Numbered from the stretch's first letter, positions 41,611-50,771 are shown. The stretch is 64,000 nucleotides of DNA from CAZOHG01 sp964579725 (GCA_964579725.1 CAZOHG010000002.1:62001-126000); one strand, 5' to 3'. Translations and numbers: made by a program. Notes: generated from the sequence alone by a model not told the origin.

Positions 41611-43842
41611 ATGGCCATTTCAGCCAAAACACAAAGAGGGGCGTACGCTCCGTTGGAACTCAGTCCTGCTCTGAAACAGAAAGGACAGCGAATTTACCTC
41701 TGGTTCACCGGAATCAATGCCCTTTCTTACATTTCGCTGGCCGAAAGTATTCTCATTCTCTACGCTTTGAAATTGGGCGGTTCGGATGCCTACGTGGCCG
41801 TGCTGACTTCCTTTTTGTACTTGACCATGCCTTTTATGCTGCTCGGCAAAAGCCTGGTGGGAAAATTAGGGGCGGCAAGGGCCCAGGCGCTTAGTTGGTT
41901 TCTGCGCAACCTTTCGGCAGCCTTGATGATTCTCGCCCCCGTTGTTGCCCGAAAATTCTCGGTGACCGCCGGGTTGGATTTACTTCTACTGGCGGCTTTT
42001 CTTTTCTTTACCTTTCGAAGCATGGGCATTGTTTCGTCCACCCCCATTGTTGGAGAGATTACCTCGGAACAAGACCGGGGCGTTTTTATTTCGAAGGTTT
42101 TTATGACCTTCAACATCCTATCGCTTTTGTTGATGGTCGTCCTCACTTTTCTTTTGGATCGTTACAACTCGGTGACCACCTTCCAGTTTATTATTTTGTT
42201 TGGCGTGACCATGGGTGTGATTTCCAGCTACCTTATTTTACACGTGCCGGAATCTCCTCAAGCCCGGATTTCGGGCAGGGAAAAGCTCCATTCCGCCTAC
42301 CGCTTTATTACAGGCCACCCGGCGGCGTTCCGTTTGCTGATTAGCTGGAGTGCCATTTCAATGGCTATTATGTTTGTGGTTCCCATCAGTGTGGTGGTTG
42401 TTAAAAAGGGGTACGGGCTTTCAGACCACATTGCTCTCCTTTTTATTATTGTCCAATTTTTGGGAAACATTTACGGTTCCTACACAAACAAACTTTTGCT
42501 TGACCATGTGGGGTCGCGGCCGCTCATTATTTTGGCCACATTCGGTCTCCTATTTGTGCAGCTCATGTGGGTTGCCGCCCCGGCCCACGCTTCTTTCGCC
42601 TTTCTTTTGCTGTTGTTTTTTATTCTGGGGGCAACGCTTTCCGGCACACAGACCTCACTTTCCCACTATTTTTTGAGCACCATCCCAATTTCCAAACGCG
42701 TGGGGGCCTCCATGTTTATTAACATCGCCGGCGGTTTGGTCGCCGGTGTGACCGGGTCGATTCTGGCAGGAGGTTTTCTGCGCTTTTTGCACCACGTCAT
42801 TCAAAATCAATTGCTGGTGTACAAAATCTATTTCGGGGTTGTGGCGCTGATTGAAGTGTTTGTCATCGCCACTGCATTTCGCTTGAAACGCCAGAAGGAA
42901 CGCCGGGTGTCGGACGTGTTGGGAATGTTTTTTTCTTTTCGGGATTGGCGAGCCATTTACACCCTGCAAAAACTTTCCCGCCCAACCCGTGAACAAGAGG
43001 ACATGTCCATTGTAAACAAACTTCAAGGCATTGCTTCCGATTTGGGAGAAGATGTATTGGTGAACTACCTGGAATCGCCGCGATTTACCATTCGCGGGAA
43101 GGCCTTGCAGGCGCTCAATCAGATCGAAATCTCACCCCAAACCGCCAGGCGAATCGTGCAAGAGCTTCAGCAGGGTGAATTTACAACGGCCCATCTGGCT
43201 GCCGAGCTTTTGGGCGATCACGGAGTAACCGAAGCCATCCCTTCTCTCCGAAAGGCATTGCAGTCAAAAGACATTTTTTTGCAGGGCAAGGCCATGCTGG
43301 CACTGGTTCGGCTACGCGACGAAGCCTCGTACAGCGCCATAATAAGCATTTTCAGGCAAACGAACAATCCGCGAATACTGATTTACGGAGCCCGCGCTAT
43401 TGGTTTAATGGGAAAGCGGGGAAATATTGCCCTTTTGCTCGAAAAAATTCGGCTGAATTCCCTGCCGGAACACGTGCGGGACGAAATCCTCTACGACGCG
43501 TGCGATATGATCGGTATCGGAAATGAGTTTTACAATTTCTTCAATTTATTCAAACGGTCACCAGAATCCGGTATTTTGGCCCTGCAGGATTTTATTGCCC
43601 AACAATTGGCCGGAAAACCCGAAGTCGCCCAGAAAATTCTGGACGTCATCGAAGCCATCCGAGACAAGGGGGACTCGAAAAATCTGCTCCTTCAACTATT
43701 TACACTCCCCGCCTTTGAAAACGACCTGATTATTTCGGAATTGGACACTTTTGTGAAACATTGCCGGACAGAAAAAATCGATGAAAAAATAATTTTCAGT
43801 TTACTTCTCATTTCGGCCAAAATTTTGGCCGAAAAAAAATAA
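41611..43842 (+). CDS. MFS-type transporter fused to HEAT-like repeats
   Basis: 743 residues. Residues about 28-430 form a twelve-helix major facilitator-like domain (ISLAESILILYALKLGGSD, then repeated hydrophobic helices). From about 465 to the end the protein is soluble and helical, with HEAT-like repeats (for example IRGKALQALNQIE, AAELLGDHGVTEAIPSLRKAL, LQGKAMLALVRLRDEASYSA). The repeats would sit in the cytoplasm and could bind a partner. The transported substrate is unknown. MFS-HEAT fusions are unusual. The last codons lie in a perfect 24-base palindrome at 43811-43834. The ATG at 41611 has a modest GAGG site. It is an isolated gene. Confidence 0.85.
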   Translation: MAISAKTQRGAYAPLELSPALKQKGQRIYLWFTGINALSYISLAESILILYALKLGGSDAYVAVLTSFLYLTMPFMLLGKSLVGKLGAARAQALSWFLRNLSAALMILAPVVARKFSVTAGLDLLLLAAFLFFTFRSMGIVSSTPIVGEITSEQDRGVFISKVFMTFNILSLLLMVVLTFLLDRYNSVTTFQFIILFGVTMGVISSYLILHVPESPQARISGREKLHSAYRFITGHPAAFRLLISWSAISMAIMFVVPISVVVVKKGYGLSDHIALLFIIVQFLGNIYGSYTNKLLLDHVGSRPLIILATFGLLFVQLMWVAAPAHASFAFLLLLFFILGATLSGTQTSLSHYFLSTIPISKRVGASMFINIAGGLVAGVTGSILAGGFLRFLHHVIQNQLLVYKIYFGVVALIEVFVIATAFRLKRQKERRVSDVLGMFFSFRDWRAIYTLQKLSRPTREQEDMSIVNKLQGIASDLGEDVLVNYLESPRFTIRGKALQALNQIEISPQTARRIVQELQQGEFTTAHLAAELLGDHGVTEAIPSLRKALQSKDIFLQGKAMLALVRLRDEASYSAIISIFRQTNNPRILIYGARAIGLMGKRGNIALLLEKIRLNSLPEHVRDEILYDACDMIGIGNEFYNFFNLFKRSPESGILALQDFIAQQLAGKPEVAQKILDVIEAIRDKGDSKNLLLQLFTLPAFENDLIISELDTFVKHCRTEKIDEKIIFSLLLISAKILAEKK

Positions 43843-43990
43843 GCAAAACCGCCGGGAAGTTCACTGCGTCTCCCAATTTTAGCAGGTCACAGCGCCCTTC
43901 TAATTGCTTCAACTCGGTGAGGAAAAAAAACCAAAAGCGGTTTGTGTGTGTAAAAAATTCTCGAGAAATGTCCCTTGCCAATTTTTTTTC

Positions 43991-44019
43991 TTGCCTTTTC
44001 GAAGGGAATTGATTATACT
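43991..44019 (+). promoter_or_regulatory. Promoter upstream of the small-protein cluster
   Basis: TTGCCT at 43991-43996, a 17-base spacer and TATACT at 44014-44019. It probably drives the genes from 44109 to 46132. The space 43843-44108 holds nothing else recognisable. Confidence 0.6.
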
Positions 44020-44108
44020 AAAAACAGAAATGGTCAATCCCAAAATTCGATTTCTCCTTTTTTTACAATCCTCAAAAAGCCCGGTTGGGTAAACGGTTTT
44101 ACACATTA

Positions 44109-44381
44109 ATGAATAAATTGGTTTTCGTCGAGAGTACGTCAACGTACAAAAATCCGGTAACGCCCCGGGTTTTGATTGTCAGGGGAAAACGTTTTCCCGT
44201 CAGAACGGTGTTGCGGCGCGCGAAAATTCAAGCCCCCAAAGCACCTTCTTCGACGCAACTCTATTTTCAGATGGAACTGAAGGACGGCCAAATTGTGGAA
44301 GTTTTTTTCGATGAAACCCGGCGCGAGTGGTTCCTCAAAGATTACGAGTCGTTTCAAATCGACTCCGATTTCCGGGAATAG
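44109..44381 (+). CDS. Small uncharacterised protein
   Basis: 90 residues from the ATG at 44109; a TTG eight codons upstream is less likely. No good ribosome site is visible. The sequence is basic and predicted beta-rich (RVLIVRGKRFPVRTVLRR, then QLYFQMELKDGQIVEVFFD and REWFLKDYE), giving a compact globular pattern rather than random coding. No family is recognised. It is the first gene after a good promoter and lies 128 bases before the Mth938-like gene, so it may be the lead gene of that cluster. Confidence 0.6.
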   Translation: MNKLVFVESTSTYKNPVTPRVLIVRGKRFPVRTVLRRAKIQAPKAPSSTQLYFQMELKDGQIVEVFFDETRREWFLKDYESFQIDSDFRE

Positions 44382-44509
44382 GGCACCGGGCAAATAGCAC
44401 GACATTTTTCTTTAAACACAAATAGTTGCAACAAAATTTTTCCTTCTAATCCGGTCGGCAATCGGCCCGTTGTTTCACCCTTAAAATATTCGGGGAGGAT
44501 TTCGAATCG

Positions 44510-44851
44510 ATGATTTCCGAATACAAATTCGGCAAAATGATTGTGGACGGCAACGCTTATTTTCACGACCTCATTTTAACGCCCGGCGGCGTGATCCCCG
44601 ACTGGTGGCGGAAGGAAAGTCACCGTCTCGACATTGAGGATATTCGTTCCGTCCTCGACACACAACAGCCGGAAATCCTCGTCGTGGGGACGGGTAAATT
44701 CGGCCTAATGAAAATTCCTGCAGAAACCCGCGCGTGGCTTAAAAGCAAAGGGATTGAATTGGTCGCCGAACGGACAACACAGGCCGTTCACCGGTACAAT
44801 CATCTGGTTCAAAACCGAAAGGTGGTCGGTGCATTTCACCTAACCTGTTAA
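44510..44851 (+). CDS. Mth938-like domain protein
   Basis: 113 residues, the standard size for the Mth938/DUF498 family. Typical motifs are present: the start ISEYKFGKMIVDG, then ILTPGGVIPDWWRKESH, PEILVVGTGKFGLMKI and a C-terminal helix with TTQAVHRYNHL. The family is cytoplasmic and conserved in bacteria, archaea and eukaryotes (AAMDC and NDUFAF3 are relatives), with no settled bacterial function. The next gene starts 19 bases downstream, so the two are probably one operon with archaemetzincin and DUF72. Confidence 0.88.
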   Translation: MISEYKFGKMIVDGNAYFHDLILTPGGVIPDWWRKESHRLDIEDIRSVLDTQQPEILVVGTGKFGLMKIPAETRAWLKSKGIELVAERTTQAVHRYNHLVQNRKVVGAFHLTC

Positions 44852-44870
44852 AGCGGGAGAACATTCCGTC

Positions 44871-45416
44871 ATGGCGGTTTCAGGTCCACGTATTTTGCTC
44901 ATTCCGTTTTCCGGCGTCCCGGAATATTTTTTGGCGCCCCTTCGAAAACAGCTTGAGCGAATATTCGGGATTCCGGTTCAGTTATTTTCCGAAATCACAG
45001 TGCCCCAAAACGCCTTTGTACCAAAACGACGCCAATATTTGGCGGACGCCTTCCTCGAAAAGCTGGTTCCTTTTAAACAAAAGCCCAATGACCACCTCCT
45101 TGGGGTCACTTCTGAGGATCTGTTTTCGGGAAAATTGAATTTTGTCTTTGGCGTTGCCAGCTCTGCAACGAGGACAGCGGTTATTTCCACGGCGCGCCTC
45201 TCGCCCGAATTTTACGGTCTTCCCCCCGACGAGAATCTTTTCCAAAAACGAATTTTAAAAGAAGCCGTGCACGAATTGGGGCACACATTCGGTTTGCCCC
45301 ACTGTCCCAATCCCCGTTGCGTCATGCATTTTTCCAACAGCATTTTGGACACAGATAAGAAAGGAGCCCTATTTTGTCCGAATTGTCTCCAAAAACTCAA
45401 GCCAACATTAAGGTAG
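44871..45416 (+). CDS. amzA: Archaemetzincin zinc metalloprotease
   Basis: 181 residues, normal for archaemetzincins. The zinc-binding signature HELGHTFGLPHC (134-145) is complete, with the family-specific Cys after the third His and a further C-x4-C-x-M-H-F element (Cys145, Cys150, Met152). A second cysteine pair, Cys169 and Cys172, completes a structural zinc site. Archaemetzincins are compact cytoplasmic metalloproteases of the metzincin clan, most common in archaea and patchy in bacteria. The 3' end overlaps the next gene by 43 bases. Substrate unknown. Confidence 0.93.
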   Translation: MAVSGPRILLIPFSGVPEYFLAPLRKQLERIFGIPVQLFSEITVPQNAFVPKRRQYLADAFLEKLVPFKQKPNDHLLGVTSEDLFSGKLNFVFGVASSATRTAVISTARLSPEFYGLPPDENLFQKRILKEAVHELGHTFGLPHCPNPRCVMHFSNSILDTDKKGALFCPNCLQKLKPTLR

Positions 45417-46132
45417 GCTGCTGCGGATTTCCGGAGGCACGCTCCCTGTACTACCAGCATTACCCTGTCGTAGAAATCCAACAAACCTTTTACCAGCTAC
45501 CCCGTTTGGAAACCGCCTTTAAATGGCGTCGAGATGCCCCGGCCGATTTTACCTTTTCCATGAAGGTTTGGCAGGCCGTCACACACGAAGCGACCAGTCC
45601 CACTTACCGCCGCATGAGAATGCCCATTCAATATTACCGGAAAAAGGACTACGGCTCGTTCAAACCCACGCGAGTGGTGTTTCAGGCATGGGAAAATTCT
45701 AAAAAGGTGGCCGAGGCCATGCAAGCCGCTGCCGTGGTGTTCCAGTGCCCGGCCAGCTTTCAACCGACAGAAACCAATGTGGCAAACTTGCGGCGTTTTT
45801 TTTCGTCCGTAGACCGTGGCAATTTGATCTTTGTGTGGGAACCTCGCGGCCGCTGGGAGCCCGAATTAGTCCGACAATTGTGTGAGGAACTTACCCTCAT
45901 TCACGGCGTAGATCCCTTTCGTACGCCCCCTGTTGCCGGCGACATCTTCTATTTTCGGTTGCACGGGAAAACAAATTACCGGTACGCCTACACAGAGAGT
46001 GAACTGGTAGAACTCAAACACCAGGTGCTTTCTCTCAAGAAACCGGGATTTGTTTTGTTCAACAACTCCAATATGAAGTCCGACGCCTCACGATTCATTC
46101 AACTACTCCACCAGGAAGTGTCCGTTTCTTAG
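45374..46132 (+). CDS. DUF72 family protein (TIM barrel)
   Basis: 252 residues. The start is a TTG at 45374, supported by AAGGAG nine bases upstream; the conserved DUF72 start IKVGCCGFPEARSLYYQ begins at about residue 12, so no later start is possible. Other family features are VEIQQTFYQLP, FTFSMKVWQAVTH, VFQCPASFQPT, FVWEPRG and IFYFRLHGKTNYRY. It overlaps the archaemetzincin gene by 43 bases in another frame, implying coupled translation. The family has a TIM-barrel fold related to sugar-phosphate isomerases and no firmly known reaction. It ends the plus-strand run and is convergent with the Bat operon. Confidence 0.88.
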   Translation: MSELSPKTQANIKVGCCGFPEARSLYYQHYPVVEIQQTFYQLPRLETAFKWRRDAPADFTFSMKVWQAVTHEATSPTYRRMRMPIQYYRKKDYGSFKPTRVVFQAWENSKKVAEAMQAAAVVFQCPASFQPTETNVANLRRFFSSVDRGNLIFVWEPRGRWEPELVRQLCEELTLIHGVDPFRTPPVAGDIFYFRLHGKTNYRYAYTESELVELKHQVLSLKKPGFVLFNNSNMKSDASRFIQLLHQEVSVS

Positions 46133-46258
46133 GAATCTTCACAATCGGTTTGAGGATTTGCGTTTTTTAGGGGGAAACAGAAAGGCCGAAAAAGGGGAAA
46201 CCTGGCCAAAACCAAAAAACTTGTGCCGAATTGTTGGGCAAACGGGTAGAGGTGAGCC

Positions 46259-47050
46259 TTAGATAATTCCGACGGCGGATTGGGGCAGCCAGCCTTCCTT
46301 GCCGTCCGACAAACGAATCTCAAGCCACCGGTTGTTTTTCTGTTCCACTTTGACCTTCACTCCTTCATGCAGGGAAAAAATGATCGTCCCTGAGGCAGAA
46401 GGAGCGCTACGCACGTCAACCTTGGGAACCAGCACTACGGCCTCAACCGTGTGCGTTTCCGACCAGGCTTTCGCCGCCAGGGTGAAGGTAAAAAGGACAA
46501 AAAGAACCCCAATTCCCCACGCAAGTCGTTTTAAAAATCGGCGCAGGCGCAGTTGGCGGATGAGCAACACGGCAATCAGGGTCACAATCAGCAAAATGTA
46601 CAGTCCGAGGGCAATCGCCAGCAAAGCCCCCATTCCGAAAAGATTTTGAAATTGGCGGAAATACCGCACATAAAACAATTCGGGAATCGTTGGAATACGA
46701 TCGACCACGTGGAGATTAACCAGACTTAAATTGTGGCGAATATCCTCGTCCCGGGGTGAAAGCCGAAGTGCCCTGTTGTAATTCAACACCGCCAACCCGA
46801 TTTTGTGTTGTTTGTAGTAGGCATTTCCTAAATTGTAATACACTTCGGGTGAGCCGTAGCCCATTCGGAGAATCTCTTCGTAAGCCTTGGCGGCTTCTGT
46901 GTACTTTCCCTTCTGGTAAAATTCATTCCCTTTCTGGAACAAATAGCTTTTCTGGTCGGCTCGTGCCCACGGGTGTGCCAGTCCCAAAAAAAGGGCAACC
47001 AACCAAACCGTTCGAATGAAAACCCGCGTTCTGTGTGTGATCTCTCTCAT
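46259..47050 (-). CDS. batE: BatE: TPR plus SH3 membrane protein
   Basis: 263 residues. Signal or anchor segment about 12-30, two TPR units (KGNEFYQKGKYTEAAKAYEE and then EVYYNLGNAYYKQHKIGLAVLNYNRAL), two membrane helices (about 140-165 and 180-200), and a C-terminal bacterial SH3 domain (VDVRSAPSASGTIIFSLHEG). This is the BatE layout of aerotolerance (Bat) operons. It is the last gene of the operon, nine bases after batD. The TPR and SH3 parts probably organise the membrane Bat complex. The 126 bases to the convergent DUF72 gene hold no clear terminator. Confidence 0.88.
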   Translation of the reverse strand: MREITHRTRVFIRTVWLVALFLGLAHPWARADQKSYLFQKGNEFYQKGKYTEAAKAYEEILRMGYGSPEVYYNLGNAYYKQHKIGLAVLNYNRALRLSPRDEDIRHNLSLVNLHVVDRIPTIPELFYVRYFRQFQNLFGMGALLAIALGLYILLIVTLIAVLLIRQLRLRRFLKRLAWGIGVLFVLFTFTLAAKAWSETHTVEAVVLVPKVDVRSAPSASGTIIFSLHEGVKVKVEQKNNRWLEIRLSDGKEGWLPQSAVGII

Positions 47051-47059
47051 TTCTCTCGT

Positions 47060-48907
47060 CTAAATCGCCTTTTCTAATCGAACAATCGCTTCGCTGGCAT
47101 CGTTGTAACAGGCTTGCATTTCGTCTGTTGTGCTATTGGCCGGAGCAAAGCGTTGAAAATCACACGTATTCAAACAATTCAAGTATTTCCGGATGGTTTC
47201 TTCGTCTACACCATGGTTTCGCAAGAGGCTCTCCACCTCATCGCTCATGATGCCCGCCGCAGGCAGATTAAATTTGTCTGCCAAAAATCCGATGAGCGCC
47301 CGAGAAATTTCGGCAAAAAAATCTTTCTGAGTCTTTTCAGCCAGTAATTTTTTGGCGGTTTGAAGCCGTTTCCGCGCCAATTGATTGGCGCGTTGACTCC
47401 GCGCAAAGGCCACATTCGTTTCCAATCTGTCCTGGTACCGCTTGTACCCGAAGGCACCGCCAAGAGCCAAAAGGGGCATAAAAATCAGAAGCCAGAAAAG
47501 CGGCGTCTGGTAGAAAAGGTGGTTCAGCCGAATGAACTTGGGCGACTCGGTTTTAATAAAGCGAATGTCTTTTCCCACCAATTGCACTTCCTCTTTGGAC
47601 AATCCCTCGCCCAACGAAACGGCCGTTTCAGCGCCGGGAGCTACCCGAACAGTAAAAGCCGGTGAGTGCAGCGTTCGGTAGGTCCCTTTAATCGGGTCAA
47701 AATAGCTAAACGAGATCGGCGCAATGTGCTGTTCCCCGGGAAATCGGGGAATGAGAACGTATTCGAACTGCTTAAATCCGGTCACACCGGTTGCCGCCCG
47801 GGTAATTTTTTGTGTGACTTTCGGCTCGTACTTTTCAAAATCGGGAGGAAGAGTCAATTTTGGCTCCGGCAGCATTTTAATATTTCCCGAGCCGGAAATT
47901 TTAACCGTCAGTGTAATGGCTTCGTTGGCTTTGACCGAATCCTTGCTCACCGTGGCTTTCAGATTGAACTGCCCCACCGCTCCCGAAAAATCCGCCGGTT
48001 TCCCGGCTTCAGGCAGAGGCAGTACGTGAATCGTAATAGGGCGGGATCGAATATCTTCCTGAACTTCCCGTCCAAAAAAATCATCGTTGAAAAACTGGTC
48101 AAAAATGTCCCCTGAGCGCCGTCGGGAGCGCACCCGCACCTGGCAGGTTACCACCATGGGGTCAATTATTTTGTCCCCCGGCGCGGTGGGGAAAAGAACC
48201 ATTTTTTTCAAATCGGCCACCACATATTTGACGCCATTGTAAATTTCATTGCGGGTTTGAGGCCGCGCGGACAGAGGCACATCCTCCGCCCAAAATCCGG
48301 CGGTTTTGGGGAGGGTTTTGATGGAATACCCCGTCACGGACACCCGGGTGTAAATCCGGTACGTAATCACCAACGGCTCGTTCTGGTACACTCTCCGCTT
48401 GCTAACCAGGGCGCGCAGAAAAAGCTGGCCGCGGCGAGGCCCGGTGGCTTTTGGTGTTGCCGACCGCGGGGTCTGCCCGGGGGCCCCGGCTACAGGAGGC
48501 GGAGCCGCTGCACCCTTTTGAACCTGAATAGTCAGTCGATTGGTCTTGTACACCTTGCCTTTAAACCGAACCGGAACGGGCGGAATAGTGTAAATCCCTG
48601 GGGCCGTTGCCTGAAAAAAGAAAATGGTCGTTTTGGAAACCGACATTCGGCCGTTCACAAATTGAATACTTTGCGAGCTACTGCTTCCGATAAAAGCGGC
48701 AAATTTGGAAAGATTCGGCGGTTCAGGCGCGGGGACGTTGTTGGCTCCGCTGCCCGACACTTCGATGGAAAGCGAAAACTGCTCGCCCACCGTAACGGCA
48801 TTTCGATCCAGATACGCACGCACCGAAACCTTTGCCGCCCAAATCGATTGCAACGGAAAGAGCAATCCCGCTAAAACAAGAATGAAGAATTTAGCCCTTG
48901 CGCTCAT
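47060..48907 (-). CDS. batD: BatD: oxygen tolerance protein
   Basis: 615 residues from the ATG at 48907, which gives an ideal signal peptide (MSARAKFFILVLAGLLFPLQ) after AGCAGG; a TTG at 48949 would add 14 polar residues and overlap batC. The periplasmic region contains repeated Ig-like beta domains (SVRAYLDRNAVTVGEQFSLS, and VSKDSVKANEAITLTVKISG later), the hallmark of BatD. A membrane helix (about 475-495) and a cytoplasmic helical domain follow. BatD is thought to hold the von Willebrand A proteins BatA and BatB in the envelope. Confidence 0.9.
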   Translation of the reverse strand: MSARAKFFILVLAGLLFPLQSIWAAKVSVRAYLDRNAVTVGEQFSLSIEVSGSGANNVPAPEPPNLSKFAAFIGSSSSQSIQFVNGRMSVSKTTIFFFQATAPGIYTIPPVPVRFKGKVYKTNRLTIQVQKGAAAPPPVAGAPGQTPRSATPKATGPRRGQLFLRALVSKRRVYQNEPLVITYRIYTRVSVTGYSIKTLPKTAGFWAEDVPLSARPQTRNEIYNGVKYVVADLKKMVLFPTAPGDKIIDPMVVTCQVRVRSRRRSGDIFDQFFNDDFFGREVQEDIRSRPITIHVLPLPEAGKPADFSGAVGQFNLKATVSKDSVKANEAITLTVKISGSGNIKMLPEPKLTLPPDFEKYEPKVTQKITRAATGVTGFKQFEYVLIPRFPGEQHIAPISFSYFDPIKGTYRTLHSPAFTVRVAPGAETAVSLGEGLSKEEVQLVGKDIRFIKTESPKFIRLNHLFYQTPLFWLLIFMPLLALGGAFGYKRYQDRLETNVAFARSQRANQLARKRLQTAKKLLAEKTQKDFFAEISRALIGFLADKFNLPAAGIMSDEVESLLRNHGVDEETIRKYLNCLNTCDFQRFAPANSTTDEMQACYNDASEAIVRLEKAI

Positions 48908-48942
48908 TTTACCTGCTGAATTCACGCTCCATTTCCGTGTTT

Positions 48943-49707
48943 TTACCAATCTTTTAACACCCGCACGCGGCCGCCGTGTTGTTGCATTTCACGCTTTTTC
49001 TGAAGCTTTTTTTCGTCATTTTTCAGCGCGTCTAAAATCCGTTCCGCGTCCTTTTTGCTCATCTGGTTCTTTTTCTTGTTTTGAGCCTGTTGTTGCTGTT
49101 GCTGTTGCTTCTGCTTGTTCTGTTGCTGTTTTTTTTGCTGCTGTTGCTGCTGTTTTTGTTGATTCTGTTGCTGTTGATTTTTCTTTTTCCCCTGTTGTTG
49201 CTGCTGCTGCTTCTGTTTTTTCTGTTGATTCTGATTGGGATTTTGCCGCTGTTTTTTGGCGTTTTCCTTCAACTTACGCCGCACAAATTCCAGATTGTAC
49301 TTCGCGTCCCTGTCCGTCGGGTCTAATTTAAGCGCCTGCTTGTAGGCCAAAATGCTTTCGGGCAACTTCCCCAATCGGTACAGGGCATTCCCCAAATTGT
49401 AATAGGTCTGCTCCTGCAGGTGAATGTCCCTGGCGTTCAGGGCTTTTTGGTAGGCCTGAAGCGCTTCCTTGTATTTCTTCTTCTTGTACAGGGCATTCCC
49501 TACGTCAAAGTGAATAAGCGGAGACTCGGGATTTTTCAACAGAGCGTCCTGATATTTGTTCAGCGCTTCGTCGTATTTTTTCGCCTTAAATAGGGCGTTC
49601 CCTTTCTTCACGCGCGAACGAGCTGTGTCTGCACGGCTTGCCGTCTGAGTGAACAGAACGCTCAAAAACAGGGCACCAAAAAGAAAATAAGGGCCAATTT
49701 TACGCAT
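48943..49707 (-). CDS. batC: BatC: TPR protein with Gln/Lys/Asn-rich tail
   Basis: 254 residues. Signal peptide about 1-26, three TPR units (about 30-140: VKKGNALFKAKKYDEALNKY, SPLIHFDVGNALYKKKKYKEA, TYYNLGNALYRLGKLPES), then a low-complexity block of about 75 residues made almost only of Gln, Lys and Asn, then a conserved-looking end (MSKKDAERILDALKNDEKKL). BatC proteins of other bacteria also have such charged, Gln-rich linkers before the C-terminal helix. DNA in the block is an imperfect run of CAG/CAA and AAA/AAC codons, so slippage and length variation are likely between strains. Confidence 0.88.
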   Translation of the reverse strand: MRKIGPYFLFGALFLSVLFTQTASRADTARSRVKKGNALFKAKKYDEALNKYQDALLKNPESPLIHFDVGNALYKKKKYKEALQAYQKALNARDIHLQEQTYYNLGNALYRLGKLPESILAYKQALKLDPTDRDAKYNLEFVRRKLKENAKKQRQNPNQNQQKKQKQQQQQQGKKKNQQQQNQQKQQQQQQKKQQQNKQKQQQQQQQAQNKKKNQMSKKDAERILDALKNDEKKLQKKREMQQHGGRVRVLKDW

Positions 49708-49739
49708 GGGTCAATTCGATTTCCTTCCAATTCCGGATT

Positions 49740-50771
49740 TCAGGCAAAACGTCCCTTCCATTCACGCTTCACTTTTCGGCGCTCGGGGATGAGTATTTCG
49801 AGCAGCAACAACACCAGACCGACCGCTAAAAAATATTGAAAGCGATCTTCGTACTGTGAAAAAATCCGAGAGGCCAGTTCCTTTTTCTGCATTTTGGAAA
49901 TGTCCGCGTAAATTTTGCCCAACTCCATTTCGCCCGGAGTCGCGTGGTAGTACTTTCCCCCTGTTTGAAGGGCGATTTTTTCAAGCGTGACCTCGTCCAA
50001 CTTGGTGAGAACCACATTTCCCTGGGCATCTTTTTTAAATCCTAAACTCTTGCCGTTGGCGTCGTACAAAGGAATCGGCACCCCCTGAGGCGATCCGATT
50101 CCCACTGTGTAAATCACCACTCCCTCTTTTTCGGCTGCTTCTGCCATTTTCAACGGATCGCCCTGCAAATTTTCGCCGTCCGTGATGATAATCAGCACCT
50201 TGTGCTTCCGTTCTTTCTGAACGAACGACCGCATTGCTACCTCAATTGCTTTGCCGATGTTCGTACCCGGTTTGGGAATCAGATGCGTGTCCATGATGTC
50301 CAGGAACATTTTGGCCGCCGAATAGTCCAGCGTCAGCGGGCATTGCACAAAGGCATCGCCGGCAAAAGCAATCAGCCCGATTCGATCGCCCTGCAAATGA
50401 TTAATCAGATTAGCCACTTCGTGTTTGGACTTTTCCAACCGGTTGGGTTTAATGTCCTCAGCTTTCATTGAAAGAGACACGTCCAGCGCCACGAAAATAT
50501 CCACGCCCTTGCGCTTCACCTCCTCCAATTTCGTCCCAATTTGTGGGCGGGCTAAAGCCAGAATAAAAAAAGTCGCACTTAAAATGAGTAACGCGTTTTT
50601 CCACCGTTGGTTTCGGCCGCTGTACGAAACCATGAGCTTTTTCAGAACGGCGACATTCCCAAAGCGTTCCAGCGCTTTGCGCTTGTTTTGGGCTGCCCAG
50701 TACAAAAAGACGATCCAACCCGGAATCAACACAAGCAAATACAAAAGATGTTCGTTTGCAAATCGAAGCAT
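49740..50771 (-). CDS. batB: BatB: von Willebrand A domain membrane protein
   Basis: 343 residues. Membrane helices at about 8-26 and 58-75, a von Willebrand A domain with MIDAS motif Asp97-x-Ser99-x-Ser101 (FVALDVSLSM) and a C-terminal membrane helix (about 312-330). The DUF1550-like start LRFANEHLLYLLVLIPGW is shared with BatA. It is 16 bases from batA and 32 from batC. It should face the periplasm and act with BatA as the metal-dependent adhesion pair of the complex. Confidence 0.92.
   Translation of the reverse strand: MLRFANEHLLYLLVLIPGWIVFLYWAAQNKRKALERFGNVAVLKKLMVSYSGRNQRWKNALLILSATFFILALARPQIGTKLEEVKRKGVDIFVALDVSLSMKAEDIKPNRLEKSKHEVANLINHLQGDRIGLIAFAGDAFVQCPLTLDYSAAKMFLDIMDTHLIPKPGTNIGKAIEVAMRSFVQKERKHKVLIIITDGENLQGDPLKMAEAAEKEGVVIYTVGIGSPQGVPIPLYDANGKSLGFKKDAQGNVVLTKLDEVTLEKIALQTGGKYYHATPGEMELGKIYADISKMQKKELASRIFSQYEDRFQYFLAVGLVLLLLEILIPERRKVKREWKGRFA

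Noticed and set aside
48257..48874. 205-residue open frame opposite batD
   Set aside because: Antisense shadow; Arg/Gly-rich composition typical of a reverse frame, no start signal.
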